Assembly: GCA_019116945.1 (NCBI GenBank)
Contig: DXAR01000048.1
Span: forward strand, 1-40,939
Direction: 5' to 3'
Source: Candidatus Janibacter merdipullorum
GTDB taxonomy: Bacteria > Actinomycetota > Actinomycetes > Actinomycetales > Dermatophilaceae
DNA: 40,939 nt
Shown: in pieces, positions 33,901 to 40,939 of the stretch
Numbering within the stretch: position 1 is the stretch's first letter
Layout of the letters: each line of letters begins with the position of its first letter
The notes under the pieces: model-generated
What the model was told of the DNA's origin: nothing
What the model saw: the letters and a program-made list of their open reading frames with translations, nothing else
The model's database searches: none
Program-made: the position numbers and the translations under genes

Positions 33901-34086
33901 GCCGTGCAGGGGCAGGAGCCGATCGGCGAAGGGGAGGACCCACGGTACTTCCACGACCTCATCTCGCGCACGGCCGACGGCATGGCCGCGGCGACCTTCG
34001 CCGCCCAGCCGGAGGACGGGCGGTGCCGGATCTGCCCGGTCCGCTCCTCCTGCCCCGCCCACGAGGAAGGAGGTCGGCTGCGATGA
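30928..34086 (+). CDS. adnA: AdnA subunit of the AdnAB helicase-nuclease
   Basis: A 1052-residue protein, close to M. tuberculosis AdnA. The N-terminal UvrD-type motor shows motif I GGPGTGKT (K49), motif II as DDAQ (D253-Q256, where DExQ is usual), motif III GDPDATVQGFRGA and motif VI ALTRATERVL. The C-terminal RecB-type nuclease has HDIAHELGD, VDRLEAD and D937-x-K939 in VIDYKTG. Cysteines C815, C1033, C1036 and C1042 (C...CRICPVRSSC) match the AddB-type iron-sulfur staple. With AdnB it would resect double-strand ends for recombination. GTG 30928 is the first plausible start. The stop overlaps the adnB ATG. Confidence 0.92.
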   Translation: MAAQTPFVQLRPPTSAGAEATLVPDEDQVAAIAARGDLVRILGGPGTGKTRVAVASVLDRIAREECAPEEIVLVSATRLGAAAARDAVTAGLPGATTEPLARTMQSLGFAVLRQQAALRGEPTPRLLSGADQDVVLGELLAGHREGGDGPVWPEDLELALPTRGFREELRDLLMRAIEHGVTPDVLARLGVEHGRPEWSAAAQVAREYDEVTALSRPGAFDPAWVLTAAAELLEGDEQARERVRSGTRTVVVDDAQELTAPAARLLRALTGEGIDLVLVGDPDATVQGFRGADPRHLVEDWPGREGPTLVLGHGHRLPESVHSAVSRVTPRIAALGGGLQRRAAPAAPGGAVAAHVLHSGAQEAAFIAHELRAAHLLHGVPWRQLAVIVRGAARQATLRRVLASRGVPVLGDAHRVPVRDEPAARPLLQLLGLVIDLARGEVDALEATEVTDLLTSPLFGADTVTVRRLRRTLRREELSAGGTRTSDELLGALALDPERLLHLGDDAAPLHRLATVIAGGLAAAVTSEDGRGWAPGVSAESVLWEVWQAAGVADAWRSTALAGGAAGARADRALDAVVALFDAAAAHQDALPASGPDAFLDAVASQSVAADSLAARSPDPDAVALVTPQTAAGLEWHTVVLAGVQEGVWPDLRLRGSLLGSERLVDVVTGRDRTGVGAAAAVRHDETRLFHVALTRATERVLVTAVAAEDEQPSVYLDLVDPLPDDVVRREPSDVPPPLDLTGLVAQLRQQLAEPDPAAVARAVARLAHLAAAGVPGASPSSWWALRDLTDMRAVRGPEDRVAVSPSKVAQFGECGLRWLLQSSGGDGPRSVSMEVGTLIHDIAHELGDAGEEAFQAELERRWPELGMAPGWVTDQKRERARTMAHWLAQYHLRAASEGWRPVATEEGFRVEIGRAVLRGNVDRLEADEDGRLRVIDYKTGASAPTAAELAEHPQLGSYQVAIAEGGFAEHGTDGAGAALVHLGRARTSRNAVQGQEPIGEGEDPRYFHDLISRTADGMAAATFAAQPEDGRCRICPVRSSCPAHEEGGRLR

Positions 34087-37000
34087 GCGCACCGACGATG
34101 AGCGCGGTCGACCTGGCCCGGGCCCTGGGCCAGGAGCACCCGCCTACCGAGGAGCAGCGACGGATCATCGAGGCCCCCCTCGAGCCCCTGCTCGTCGTGG
34201 CCGGCGCCGGCTCGGGCAAGACCGAGACGATGACGGCCCGCGTCGTCTGGCTCGTCGCCAACGGCCTCGTGGCGCCGGAGGAGGTCCTCGGCCTGACCTT
34301 CACCCGCAAGGCGGCCGGTGAGCTCGCCGAGCGGGTGGGTCGCCGGCTCGCGACCCTCGAGCAGGTCGGCATCTGGTCCCCGCCGCAGGAGGCCGAGGCC
34401 GACAGCCTCGGCGGCGCACCGACGATCTCGACCTACCACTCCTACGCGGGTCGGCTCGTCCGCGAGGGCGCCCTCCGGCTGGGCTATGAGAAGGACTCGC
34501 GCCTCCTCTCCGAGGCCGCGACCTGGCAGCTGGCCCATGAGGTCGTCGTCGCCTGGGACGGACCGATGGAGGGGATCGACAAGGTCGAGTCGACGGTGAC
34601 CAATGCCGTCGTCTCGCTCGCCGGGGAGCTCGCGGAGCACCTGCGCACCCCGCAGGACATCGCGGACTTCTCCCGGCGGACCCTCGCCCACCTCGAGGGG
34701 GTCGCGGCCTCGGGCAAGGACTTCACCAAGGACTTCCGCGGCAAGGTCATCACCCCGATGGCCGAGCAGCAGCTCATCCTCCCGATCGTCGAGCGCTATC
34801 GCGAGGTCAAACGGGAGCGCTCGGTCATGGACTTCGCCGACCAGATGGCGCTGGCGGCCGCACTCGCGAGCCGGTTCCCCGATCTGGGGCGGGCCGAGCG
34901 CGACCGCTTCCGCGTCGTCATGCTCGACGAGTTCCAGGACACCTCCGAGGCGCAGCTCGTCCTCATGCGCGAGCTCTTCGCGCCGACGGGGGAGCGGCCG
35001 GCCGCGGTCACGGCCGTCGGCGACCCGCACCAGTCGATCTACGCCTGGCGCGGGGCGAGCGCGACGACCCTCGAGTCCTTCCCGGTGCACTTCGCGACCG
35101 CCGGCCGGGAGGCTCCGGTCGAGCACCTGTCGACGAGCTGGCGCAACGACGAGACGATCCTCGAGGTCGCCAATGTCGTCGCCGGTCCGCTCGGGGAGGC
35201 GAGCGGGGTGCCGGTGACCTCCCTTCGTCCACGGCCGGGGGCCCAGCGCGGCCAGGTCGAGGCGCTGCGCTCGCTCACGGCCCACGACGAGGCCGACCGG
35301 ATCGCCGAGTGGATCCAGATCCGTCGCGGCGCCGGCGAAGGGGGGATCCCCCGCCGGAGTGCGGCGGTCCTCTGCCGCAAGCGCAGCCAGTTCACCCTCG
35401 TCGCCGAGGCGCTCGCCGCGCGCAACATCCCCCACGAGGTCGTCGGGCTCGGCGGGCTGCTCCTCACGCCCGAGGTCGCCGATGTCATCTCGCTGCTGAC
35501 GATCGTCCAGGACCCCGCCCGCGGGGACCGCCTCATGCGGTTGCTCACCGGGGCGCCCGGGCTCCTCGGCCCGGCCGACCTCGACGGCTTCGGTGCGTGG
35601 GCCCGTCACCTCGGGCGGCAGGCGGTGGCCGAGGTGTCCGACGGGGGAGTGCCGCCCGGGCCCGACGACGCCGTGACGATCGTCGACGCCCTCGACCAGC
35701 TGCCCGAGCCGGGCTGGACCGGTGACAGCGGGCAGCGGGTCTCCGATGGGGCGCTGCAGCGCCTGCACCACATCGCCGGCATGGTGGCGCGGCTGCGCCG
35801 CGGAGCGGGCATGCCCCTGCCCGACCTCGTGGGCGAGGCGGAGCGCGAGCTCGGCGTCGACATCGAGGTCCTCTCCCGGCCCGGGTGGTCGCCGGCGGCG
35901 GCCCGGGCCCACCTCGATGCCTTCGCCGACGTGGCCGCGCAGTTCTCCGCCAGCGCGGACCGGCCGACCCTGGGGGGCTTCATCGACTGGATCGAGGCAG
36001 CCGTCGAGCAGGAGCGCGGTCTCGAGGCGCCCGTCGTCGAACCCGTGCGGGAAGCGGTGCAGATCCTCACCTGTCACGCGGCCAAGGGTCTGGAGTGGGA
36101 TGTCGTGGCGGTCCCGGGCCTGTCCGAGGGGGTCTTCCCCGCCCACAGCTCACGCTCCTCGTGGTCCGAGGACCGGGGGTGGTCGCTGGGCCAGGTCAAC
36201 GAGTCGGGCTGGATCTCCGGTCTCGACGGCGTGCCCTTCCCCCTCCGGGGAGACCGCGAGGGCCTGCCGCACCTCGACCTCTCGCTCGGCGAGACCAAGG
36301 AGCTCCAGGAGGAGCTCAAGCGCTTCCGGGCGGCGAACGGCGACCACGGCCTCCTCGAGGAGCGCCGCCTCGCCTACGTCGCGGTGACCCGCGCACGGAG
36401 TCAGCTGCTCCTCGGGTCCTGGGTGTGGGGCGCGACCGGGCAGAGCCCGCGACTGCCCTCGCGCTTCCTCGACGAGGCGCGGGGGACGGGCGTCGTCGAG
36501 ACGCTCGACTGGGCCGAGATGCCGGAGTCCAAGGAGGTGCGCAACCCCGCGCTCGAGGTCTCCCGTCAGGTCCTGTGGCCCGGCGAGGAGCAGGCGCCGG
36601 AGCGACCCGGGCTCGAGGCGGCCGCCGCGCAGATAGTGGATTCCCCGCCAGCGGACGACCTGGGGTCGGACCCGCTGGACGAGCAGATGCTTCTCCTCCT
36701 CGAGGAGCGGGAGCGTCGACGGAGCGCGCGCGACGAGGGAGCCTCCGTCGAGCTGCCGGCCCATCTGTCGACCTCCGAGCTCGTCTCGCTCGCGCGCGAT
36801 CCGCAGGACTTCGCGCTCGCCCTGCGCCGGCCGATGCCGCAGCCACCGCAGGTGGCGGGGCGTCGGGGAACGGCCTTCCACACCTGGGTCGAGCAGCACT
36901 ACGCCGACGCCGGCCTCGTCGACGTCTTCGAGCTGCCGGGGAGCGCCGACGAGGACCTCGGCGACGCCGACCTCACCGCCATGCAGGAGCACTTCCTCGC

Positions 37001-37346
37001 GAGCGAGTGGGCCGATCGCGTGCCCCTCGACGTCGAGCTCTCCCTCGAGACCCTCGTCGGAGGGCACGCCGTCCGCGGACGCGTGGACGCGGTCTTCGCC
37101 GACGAGGACGGCGGCGTGACCGTCGTCGACTGGAAGACCGGCCGTCCGCCCCGGGGAGCCGAGGCACAGGTGCGGGCCGTCCAGCTCTCCGCCTACCGCA
37201 TCGCCTATGCCCGCTGGCGGGGGATCGACCTCGACCGGGTCCGGGGAGCCTTCTTCTACGCCGCGACGGGGGAGACGGTGCGCCCCGAGATGCTCGGGGA
37301 AGAGGCGATCGTCGCGATGCTCGGCGCGGCGGTCTCCCCGGCCTGA
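34083..37346 (+). CDS. adnB: AdnB subunit of the AdnAB helicase-nuclease
   Basis: A 1087-residue protein whose ATG overlaps the adnA stop. All UvrD-type motifs are intact: motif I GAGSGKT (K46), II DEFQD (D282-E283), III GDPHQSIYAWRG, V HAAKGLEWD and VI AVTRARSQLL. A RecB-type nuclease domain ends the protein, with RRGTAFHTWVEQHY, VDAVFADEDGG and D1016-x-K1018 in VVDWKTG, then QLSAYRIAYAR. The intact Walker B contrasts with the DDAQ of AdnA, which fits AdnB as the lead motor in the mycobacterial enzyme. ATG 34098 is an alternative start. Confidence 0.93.
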   Translation: MSAPTMSAVDLARALGQEHPPTEEQRRIIEAPLEPLLVVAGAGSGKTETMTARVVWLVANGLVAPEEVLGLTFTRKAAGELAERVGRRLATLEQVGIWSPPQEAEADSLGGAPTISTYHSYAGRLVREGALRLGYEKDSRLLSEAATWQLAHEVVVAWDGPMEGIDKVESTVTNAVVSLAGELAEHLRTPQDIADFSRRTLAHLEGVAASGKDFTKDFRGKVITPMAEQQLILPIVERYREVKRERSVMDFADQMALAAALASRFPDLGRAERDRFRVVMLDEFQDTSEAQLVLMRELFAPTGERPAAVTAVGDPHQSIYAWRGASATTLESFPVHFATAGREAPVEHLSTSWRNDETILEVANVVAGPLGEASGVPVTSLRPRPGAQRGQVEALRSLTAHDEADRIAEWIQIRRGAGEGGIPRRSAAVLCRKRSQFTLVAEALAARNIPHEVVGLGGLLLTPEVADVISLLTIVQDPARGDRLMRLLTGAPGLLGPADLDGFGAWARHLGRQAVAEVSDGGVPPGPDDAVTIVDALDQLPEPGWTGDSGQRVSDGALQRLHHIAGMVARLRRGAGMPLPDLVGEAERELGVDIEVLSRPGWSPAAARAHLDAFADVAAQFSASADRPTLGGFIDWIEAAVEQERGLEAPVVEPVREAVQILTCHAAKGLEWDVVAVPGLSEGVFPAHSSRSSWSEDRGWSLGQVNESGWISGLDGVPFPLRGDREGLPHLDLSLGETKELQEELKRFRAANGDHGLLEERRLAYVAVTRARSQLLLGSWVWGATGQSPRLPSRFLDEARGTGVVETLDWAEMPESKEVRNPALEVSRQVLWPGEEQAPERPGLEAAAAQIVDSPPADDLGSDPLDEQMLLLLEERERRRSARDEGASVELPAHLSTSELVSLARDPQDFALALRRPMPQPPQVAGRRGTAFHTWVEQHYADAGLVDVFELPGSADEDLGDADLTAMQEHFLASEWADRVPLDVELSLETLVGGHAVRGRVDAVFADEDGGVTVVDWKTGRPPRGAEAQVRAVQLSAYRIAYARWRGIDLDRVRGAFFYAATGETVRPEMLGEEAIVAMLGAAVSPA

Positions 37347-37423
37347 CGGTCAAGGGATCTCCCCACCCCGGTCAGGCGGTCCGCACCATGGGCAGCCGGG
37401 GCGCGTCTGGCAAGGCTGGACGC

Positions 37424-37591
37424 ATGGACACCGACACCGCCACCGCCACACCCACTGCCCGCGCCGCCGTCACCCCACCCACCGACCCGCCGCCGGACCG
37501 AGCCGCCCCGGCCTTCGTGGGCCTCGGTGCCACCCTGCTCATGGTCATCGTCGTGGCCGCCCGCCCCCGGCCCGCCACCGCGACCGACTGA
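37424..37591 (+). CDS. Possible small single-pass membrane protein
   Basis: A 55-residue reading frame between adnB and the sigma factor gene: a Thr/Ala/Pro-rich first half (DTDTATATPTARAAVTPP) and one hydrophobic segment (FVGLGATLLMVIVVAA) near the C-terminus with a basic end. No strong ribosome site precedes ATG 37424 and no family is recognised, so it may be chance in this GC-rich DNA. Confidence 0.35.
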   Translation: MDTDTATATPTARAAVTPPTDPPPDRAAPAFVGLGATLLMVIVVAARPRPATATD

Positions 37592-37604
37592 GCCGCGGCG
37601 ACTG

Positions 37605-37629
37605 AACCTCCGGGACCTCGCGACGCGTC
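37605..37629 (+). promoter_or_regulatory. ECF-type promoter candidate for the second sigma operon
   Basis: AACC (37605-37608, within TGAACC) is followed after 17 bases by CGTC (37626-37629), about 25 bases before the GTG start. It parallels the AACC-N16-CGTC before the other sigma gene at 19503-19480 and suggests autoregulation. Confidence 0.4.
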
Positions 37630-37655
37630 ATCCTTCGTGAAGGGAAGGAGACACC

Positions 37656-38180
37656 GTGACCGAGGATGACGAAGAGAGCTTCCGGGAGTTCGCGCTGGCC
37701 GCGCTGCCGCAGCTGAGGCGAGTGGCCGTGGCCCAGGTCCGGGACGGCCACCGAGCGGACGACCTGGTCCAGATGACGTTGGAGAAGCTCTACGTGGACT
37801 GGCGACGCATCAACCGTCAGGCCCGAGACCCCTTCGCCTATGCGCGCAGGGTCCTCGTCAACACGCTCGTCAGCGACAGCCGCCGCCTCCGCTGGCACCG
37901 CGAGGTGTCCGTCACGGACGCGGGCGAGAGCGCGCGGGTCGAGGACGCCACCGGGCAGGTCGACCTGCGCACCGACCTGGGAGCGGCGCTCGATGCGCTG
38001 CCACCCCGTCAGCGGCTGACGGTCGTGCTGCGATTCGTCGAGGACCTCTCGGTGACGCAGACCGCGGCGCTCATGGGGTGCAGCGAGGGGACGGTCAAGA
38101 GCGCGACCAATGCCGCACGCGGCACCCTGCGCGAGCTGCTGGGGGAGCCGGTAACAACGATGAAGGGGTGGGACGCATGA
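37656..38180 (+). CDS. SigE/SACE-type ECF RNA polymerase sigma factor (second copy)
   Basis: A 174-residue sigma factor with region 2 (LPQLRRVAVAQVRDGHRADDLVQMTLEKLYVDW) and region 4 (LPPRQRLTVVLRFVEDLSVTQTAALMGCSEGTVKSATNAARGTL). The GTG start follows AAGGAG (37645-37650). Its stop overlaps the ATG of a membrane protein, exactly as in the operon at 18220-19436. The two pairs are likely paralogous systems with different inputs. The target genes are unknown. Confidence 0.9.
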   Translation: MTEDDEESFREFALAALPQLRRVAVAQVRDGHRADDLVQMTLEKLYVDWRRINRQARDPFAYARRVLVNTLVSDSRRLRWHREVSVTDAGESARVEDATGQVDLRTDLGAALDALPPRQRLTVVLRFVEDLSVTQTAALMGCSEGTVKSATNAARGTLRELLGEPVTTMKGWDA

Positions 38181-38920
38181 CCCAGGAGACCATGTGGAAG
38201 CACGCTGCCGAGGCGCGAGCGCAGGACGCCGGTACGACAGCGATCGACATCGACGAGGTGATGCGCCGAGGGCGCTCCCGGGTGCGCCGCCGGCGGGTGG
38301 TCCGCGGGGGGCTGGGTGCCGCGCTGGCCACGGTGGCGGTGGCCGGCGCAGTGGCACTCACGCCCCTGGGGCCGGACTCCGACACTGCCGACCCCGCAGG
38401 TTCTGGATCGCCCCGGTCCATGGCCGGCTGCACCCTGCAGCCGAGCACGTGCGACGGGGAGATCGTCACGCGGTGGATGGAGGAGGACCTCGACGTGCAC
38501 CGGCCATCGGCGGTCGAGTTCAGCGCCGTGACCTCCTCGGACCCCGATGCCGATGTGTTGCCGGAGGGCTCCTGGCAGATGGTGTCGATCCCGGTGGGCC
38601 TGCGCGAAGGGCAGCAGCAGGCGAGCATGGACGTTCTCGTCGCCCCGGCTGCCGGAGACAGCCCGATCTTCGAGGTGGTGGCCAACCAACCCGATCGCGA
38701 GTGGGAGGAGCGCGTCGTGGAGATCCGGCCGGGCATCACGGCCGAGGTGAGCACCAGCAGAACCGACGGCGACAGGTTCGAGATGTGGGCGATCCGAGAG
38801 GGGCGCGGCCACGGTGCGGTCGTCATGACCTTCGAAGGGTCCACGGTGCCGAAGTGGTCCGACGACACGGCCCGGCTCCTGCTCGACGACCTGCTGACGG
38901 GGGCGCCGAGCTCCGGGTGA
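38177..38920 (+). CDS. Single-pass membrane protein partner of the second sigma factor
   Basis: A 247-residue protein overlapping the sigma factor stop by four bases. A short cytoplasmic part with a basic cluster (RGRSRVRRRRVVRGG), one membrane span (about residues 45-63) and an extracytoplasmic domain of about 180 residues with two cysteines (GCTLQPSTCDG) follow. No known anti-sigma domain is seen; a sensor or anti-sigma role is inferred from coupling. Two Glu residues use GAA within CGAAGGG heptamers (38605, 38833), although GAG dominates elsewhere. Confidence 0.75.
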   Translation: MTQETMWKHAAEARAQDAGTTAIDIDEVMRRGRSRVRRRRVVRGGLGAALATVAVAGAVALTPLGPDSDTADPAGSGSPRSMAGCTLQPSTCDGEIVTRWMEEDLDVHRPSAVEFSAVTSSDPDADVLPEGSWQMVSIPVGLREGQQQASMDVLVAPAAGDSPIFEVVANQPDREWEERVVEIRPGITAEVSTSRTDGDRFEMWAIREGRGHGAVVMTFEGSTVPKWSDDTARLLLDDLLTGAPSSG

Positions 38921-38937
38921 GGAAAGGAGGGTGTGGG

Positions 38938-40368
38938 TCAGGAGCGCTGCGTCGGCGGAACGACGTCGTCGTCGTCCTCGTCCGCGATCGGGGTGATCTC
39001 GTCGGTGATGTGGTCACTGCCCTTCGCCGGGATCGCCGCCGGGGCGTCGTCGGGCGCCTTGTCCGTCGTCGGCTCGGCGGGCGAAGGGAGGTCCTCGTCG
39101 GCCTGCTCCTCAGGTGCCTCGGCCGCGGGGGTCTCGGCCGCGGCCTCATCGGTCGGCTCCTGTGCTGGCTGCACCGGGGTGGGCTCGGCCGGGTGCTCCA
39201 CCTGGACGGCTTCGTCACTCTCGTCGGAGGCGTCCGGCACGGCGACGGGGCCGGTCGCGACCGGTTGGGTGTCGGCCGGCCGGTCATCCGCCGGCTGCGC
39301 CTCGACCGACCCCGTCTCGGCCGGGGGCTGCGTCTCGACGGGCTGGGTGTCGGCCTTCGCCGGGGTGTCCTCGGCGTCGGGCTCGCTCGCCGCTGCCACG
39401 GCGGCCGGCGCAGGCGCGGGGGTCGCCTGCCCGGCAGCCTCCTCCTCGCGGGCCAGCCGGTCGTCCAGCCGGCGCAGGTGCATCGCGTGCTCCTCCGCTC
39501 CCTCGTCGTCACCCGCGGCGACGGCCGTCATCATCGCCCGGACGAGCTGCATCTCGCCGATGACCTTGGCGCGCTGCTGCAGGTGGCGGTCGGGGCGCTC
39601 CACCCGGGCGTGGGCGTAGGCCTCCATGACCGTGTCGACGGCCTCCGGGTCGAGCTCGGCCAGGATCGGCGCGAGGTCGTCCGCGGGGTCGGCGACCTGA
39701 GCCGACTCCCACCCGAGGAAGGCCTTGACGTCGACCTCGTTGCCGTCGTCTGGCGTCGCGAGGACGGTGTCGTCGCCGAGCGCCCCGTGGGTGGGCGTGC
39801 TCGTGAAGGTCCACAGCGACTCGTCGTCGAGGACCTTTTCCCAGCGCGTGAGCAGGCCGGTGGGGACCCGACCCGTCGCGGCGGCCCGGTCGAGCTCGGC
39901 CAGGCGGCGAGCCCGGTAGGAGGCGGCGTCGTAGACGGGGACACCGGCCTCCTCGTAGACCCGGACGTCGAGGTTGTGCAGCTGGGCGATGGCCCGGCCC
40001 AGCCCGGTGGCGAGGGCGGACCCGGCCGTGACCCCGGCGAGGCTGACCATGCGGCCGGTGAGGTAGCTGTGGACGGCGGCGCGCCCCCCTTCGGGCAGGG
40101 CCACCCAGCCCTTGACCGCGGGGACGGGCATCGTGAGGCGCCGGGCGAGCAGGCCGAGCAGCGCGGCCGAACGCTCCAGGTGGGCGGATGCCGCGGGGGA
40201 GACCGGGCAGCGGATGACCCAGCGCCGGTGCTCCTGGTCGGAGACGAGGGCGACGTCGAAGGGGTCCCCGGGTCCGGTGGGCACGACCCCTTCGACGGTG
40301 TCGGGGTCGAGGCCGGGCACGGCGGCGCTGGCCAGTGCGGCGAGAGTCAGCGGTCCACGGGAGGTCAC
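38938..40368 (-). CDS. Phosphotransferase-fold protein with long disordered acidic tail
   Basis: About 476 residues from GTG 40368, preceded by GGTGGG. Residues 1-300 resemble the aminoglycoside/macrolide phosphotransferase (APH) fold: RWVIRCPVS, LTGRMVSLAGV, AIAQLHNLD, FTSTPTHGALGDDTVLA in the catalytic-loop position, and FLGWESAQVADPADDLAPIL in place of the usual DFG-type segment. The catalytic HGDLHxxN is changed to HGALGDDT, so kinase activity is doubtful. The last 165 or so residues are Pro/Ala/Glu/Thr-rich, include two ADTQPV[E/A]T repeats and end very acidic (DEDDDDVV). It is convergent with the second sigma operon and divergent from nudC. Confidence 0.78.
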   Translation of the reverse strand: MTSRGPLTLAALASAAVPGLDPDTVEGVVPTGPGDPFDVALVSDQEHRRWVIRCPVSPAASAHLERSAALLGLLARRLTMPVPAVKGWVALPEGGRAAVHSYLTGRMVSLAGVTAGSALATGLGRAIAQLHNLDVRVYEEAGVPVYDAASYRARRLAELDRAAATGRVPTGLLTRWEKVLDDESLWTFTSTPTHGALGDDTVLATPDDGNEVDVKAFLGWESAQVADPADDLAPILAELDPEAVDTVMEAYAHARVERPDRHLQQRAKVIGEMQLVRAMMTAVAAGDDEGAEEHAMHLRRLDDRLAREEEAAGQATPAPAPAAVAAASEPDAEDTPAKADTQPVETQPPAETGSVEAQPADDRPADTQPVATGPVAVPDASDESDEAVQVEHPAEPTPVQPAQEPTDEAAAETPAAEAPEEQADEDLPSPAEPTTDKAPDDAPAAIPAKGSDHITDEITPIADEDDDDVVPPTQRS

Positions 40369-40404
40369 GAGCCCACCGTACGAGGACGACGGCGGGGATC
40401 GGGG

Positions 40405-40440
40405 GAGCAACGCCCGTCCGGCGGCGGACGGGTGGCGCTC
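40405..40440. promoter_or_regulatory. Interrupted palindrome in the divergent phosphotransferase/nudC promoter region
   Basis: CCCGTCCG (40413-40420) and CGGACGGG (40425-40432) form an 8-bp inverted repeat around GCGG. GAGC (40405-40408) and GCTC (40437-40440) extend it symmetrically after 4-base gaps. Its location 37-72 bases from the phosphotransferase start and 16-51 bases from the nudC start fits an operator or a leader hairpin. Confidence 0.45.
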
Positions 40441-40455
40441 CGTAGGGTGGGAGAC

Positions 40456-40939
40456 GTGGACCACGACCCGATGCGCGACCTGCCCATGTCGGCTCCGACC
40501 GTCGACCGCGATGGTCTCGCCCGCGGCGAGGAGGGGCTCTTCGAGCGACTCCTCGCCGACCCGGCCACGCGGATCGTCGAGCTCGTGGGGGCACGGGTCC
40601 CGCTGCGCCCGGACCGCTCGCTCGCGCTCCGCCCGCCGCAGCCCGAGGACACCGAGACCCTCCTGCTCTACCTCGGCCGGCACGACGGCACCGCGCACGT
40701 CGCCGCGTGCCGGCCCGAGACGCCGGGCGACCAGGGGCCGCGCGAGGAGGACCTGGACGCCGCCCCCTTCGCCGACCTGCGCGAGGTCGCCACCGACCTC
40801 AGTCCGACGGAGGCCACGCTCTTCGCCACCGCCCTCGGCCTGGCCAACTGGCACGTGCGCCACCCGCGGTGCCCGCGCTGCGGTGAGCCGACCGAGGTCG
40901 TCCAGGCCGGCTGGGTGCGCCGGTGCCCCCACGACGGGT
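40456..40939 (+). CDS. nudC: NADH pyrophosphatase NudC (partial, 3' end outside window)
   Basis: The frame is open to the window end (161 residues visible). The N-terminal NudC-type domain and the zinc ribbon (HPRCPRCGEP ... WVRRCP) are present; the Nudix box lies beyond the window. NudC hydrolyses NAD(H) to nicotinamide mononucleotide and AMP and can remove NAD caps from RNA. GTG 40456 is the longest start with an AGGGTGGGAG site; ATG 40471 and ATG 40486 are alternatives. Association with adnAB matches the mycobacterial order around Rv3199c. Confidence 0.85.
   Translation, partial: MDHDPMRDLPMSAPTVDRDGLARGEEGLFERLLADPATRIVELVGARVPLRPDRSLALRPPQPEDTETLLLYLGRHDGTAHVAACRPETPGDQGPREEDLDAAPFADLREVATDLSPTEATLFATALGLANWHVRHPRCPRCGEPTEVVQAGWVRRCPHDG

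Noticed and set aside
30850-34092. Minus-strand open frame of 1080 codons across adnA
   Set aside because: The plus strand encodes a complete AdnA with helicase and nuclease motifs. The reverse translation is repetitive Arg/Gly/Asp/Val without any domain.
39100-39420. Tandem repeats suggestive of a mobile or CRISPR-like array
   Set aside because: They are imperfect, irregularly spaced and in frame, and reflect the Pro/Ala/Glu/Thr-rich protein tail.

Overview
The window is very GC-rich DNA. Almost every third codon position is G or C, starts are often GTG, and genes commonly overlap as ATGA. Gene content and order point to an actinobacterium: adnA-adnB helicase-nuclease genes beside a TetR-DUF3107 pair, a RhlE-type helicase and an orphan ParA; PaaX-type control; and two SigE/SACE-type sigma factor operons. 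The order adnAB / TetR-DUF3107 / ferritin-like protein / RhlE / ParA / NudC recalls the Mycobacterium tuberculosis Rv3198-Rv3213 neighbourhood. A member of Intrasporangiaceae or a related micrococcal lineage is my guess, not something shown.

Region 1 (1-16.1 kb, plus 17.4-18.2 kb) is an aerobic benzoate-to-CoA-ester (box) pathway. It holds the end of a BoxD-type aldehyde dehydrogenase, boxB with a coupled GNAT gene, a convergent PaaX-family regulator, and a five-gene branched-chain-amino-acid-type ABC importer. A long operon follows: boxC, benzoate-CoA ligase, a thioredoxin-reductase-like ferredoxin reductase, a 7Fe ferredoxin, an amidohydrolase, a gamma-carbonic-anhydrase-like protein, a DUF6158-like protein and a beta-ketoadipyl-CoA-type thiolase. 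An enoyl-CoA hydratase lies just beyond. Benzoate would be imported, activated to benzoyl-CoA, epoxidised by BoxB, opened by BoxC, oxidised by BoxD and cut by the thiolase to acetyl- and succinyl-CoA. No classical BoxA fusion reductase is present; the reductase and ferredoxin genes probably supply electrons. The three promoter regions share one layout: a 16-bp partly palindromic element lying 16-17 bp before a TAGAA(C/G) box.

Region 2 (16.1-20.5 kb) holds a secreted propeller-like protein, a sigma factor with a membrane partner, and a PHP phosphoesterase. Region 3 (20.6-26.9 kb) holds ParA and three large glycosyltransferases. Region 4 (27-37.3 kb) holds RhlE, a ferritin-like protein, a GlsB-type membrane protein, DUF3107, TetR and the AdnA/AdnB helicase-nuclease. 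Region 5 (37.4-40.9 kb) holds a second sigma factor/membrane protein pair, a phosphotransferase-fold protein with a long disordered tail, and the start of NudC.

No gene-free stretch exceeds about 300 bases. I saw no tRNA, rRNA, CRISPR array or insertion sequence. The most novel-looking signals are the shared box promoter element, leader hairpins before two box operons, the heptamer CCCTTCG that seems strongly over-represented and is often kept with rare codons, and a carbonic-anhydrase-like protein lacking one canonical zinc histidine.
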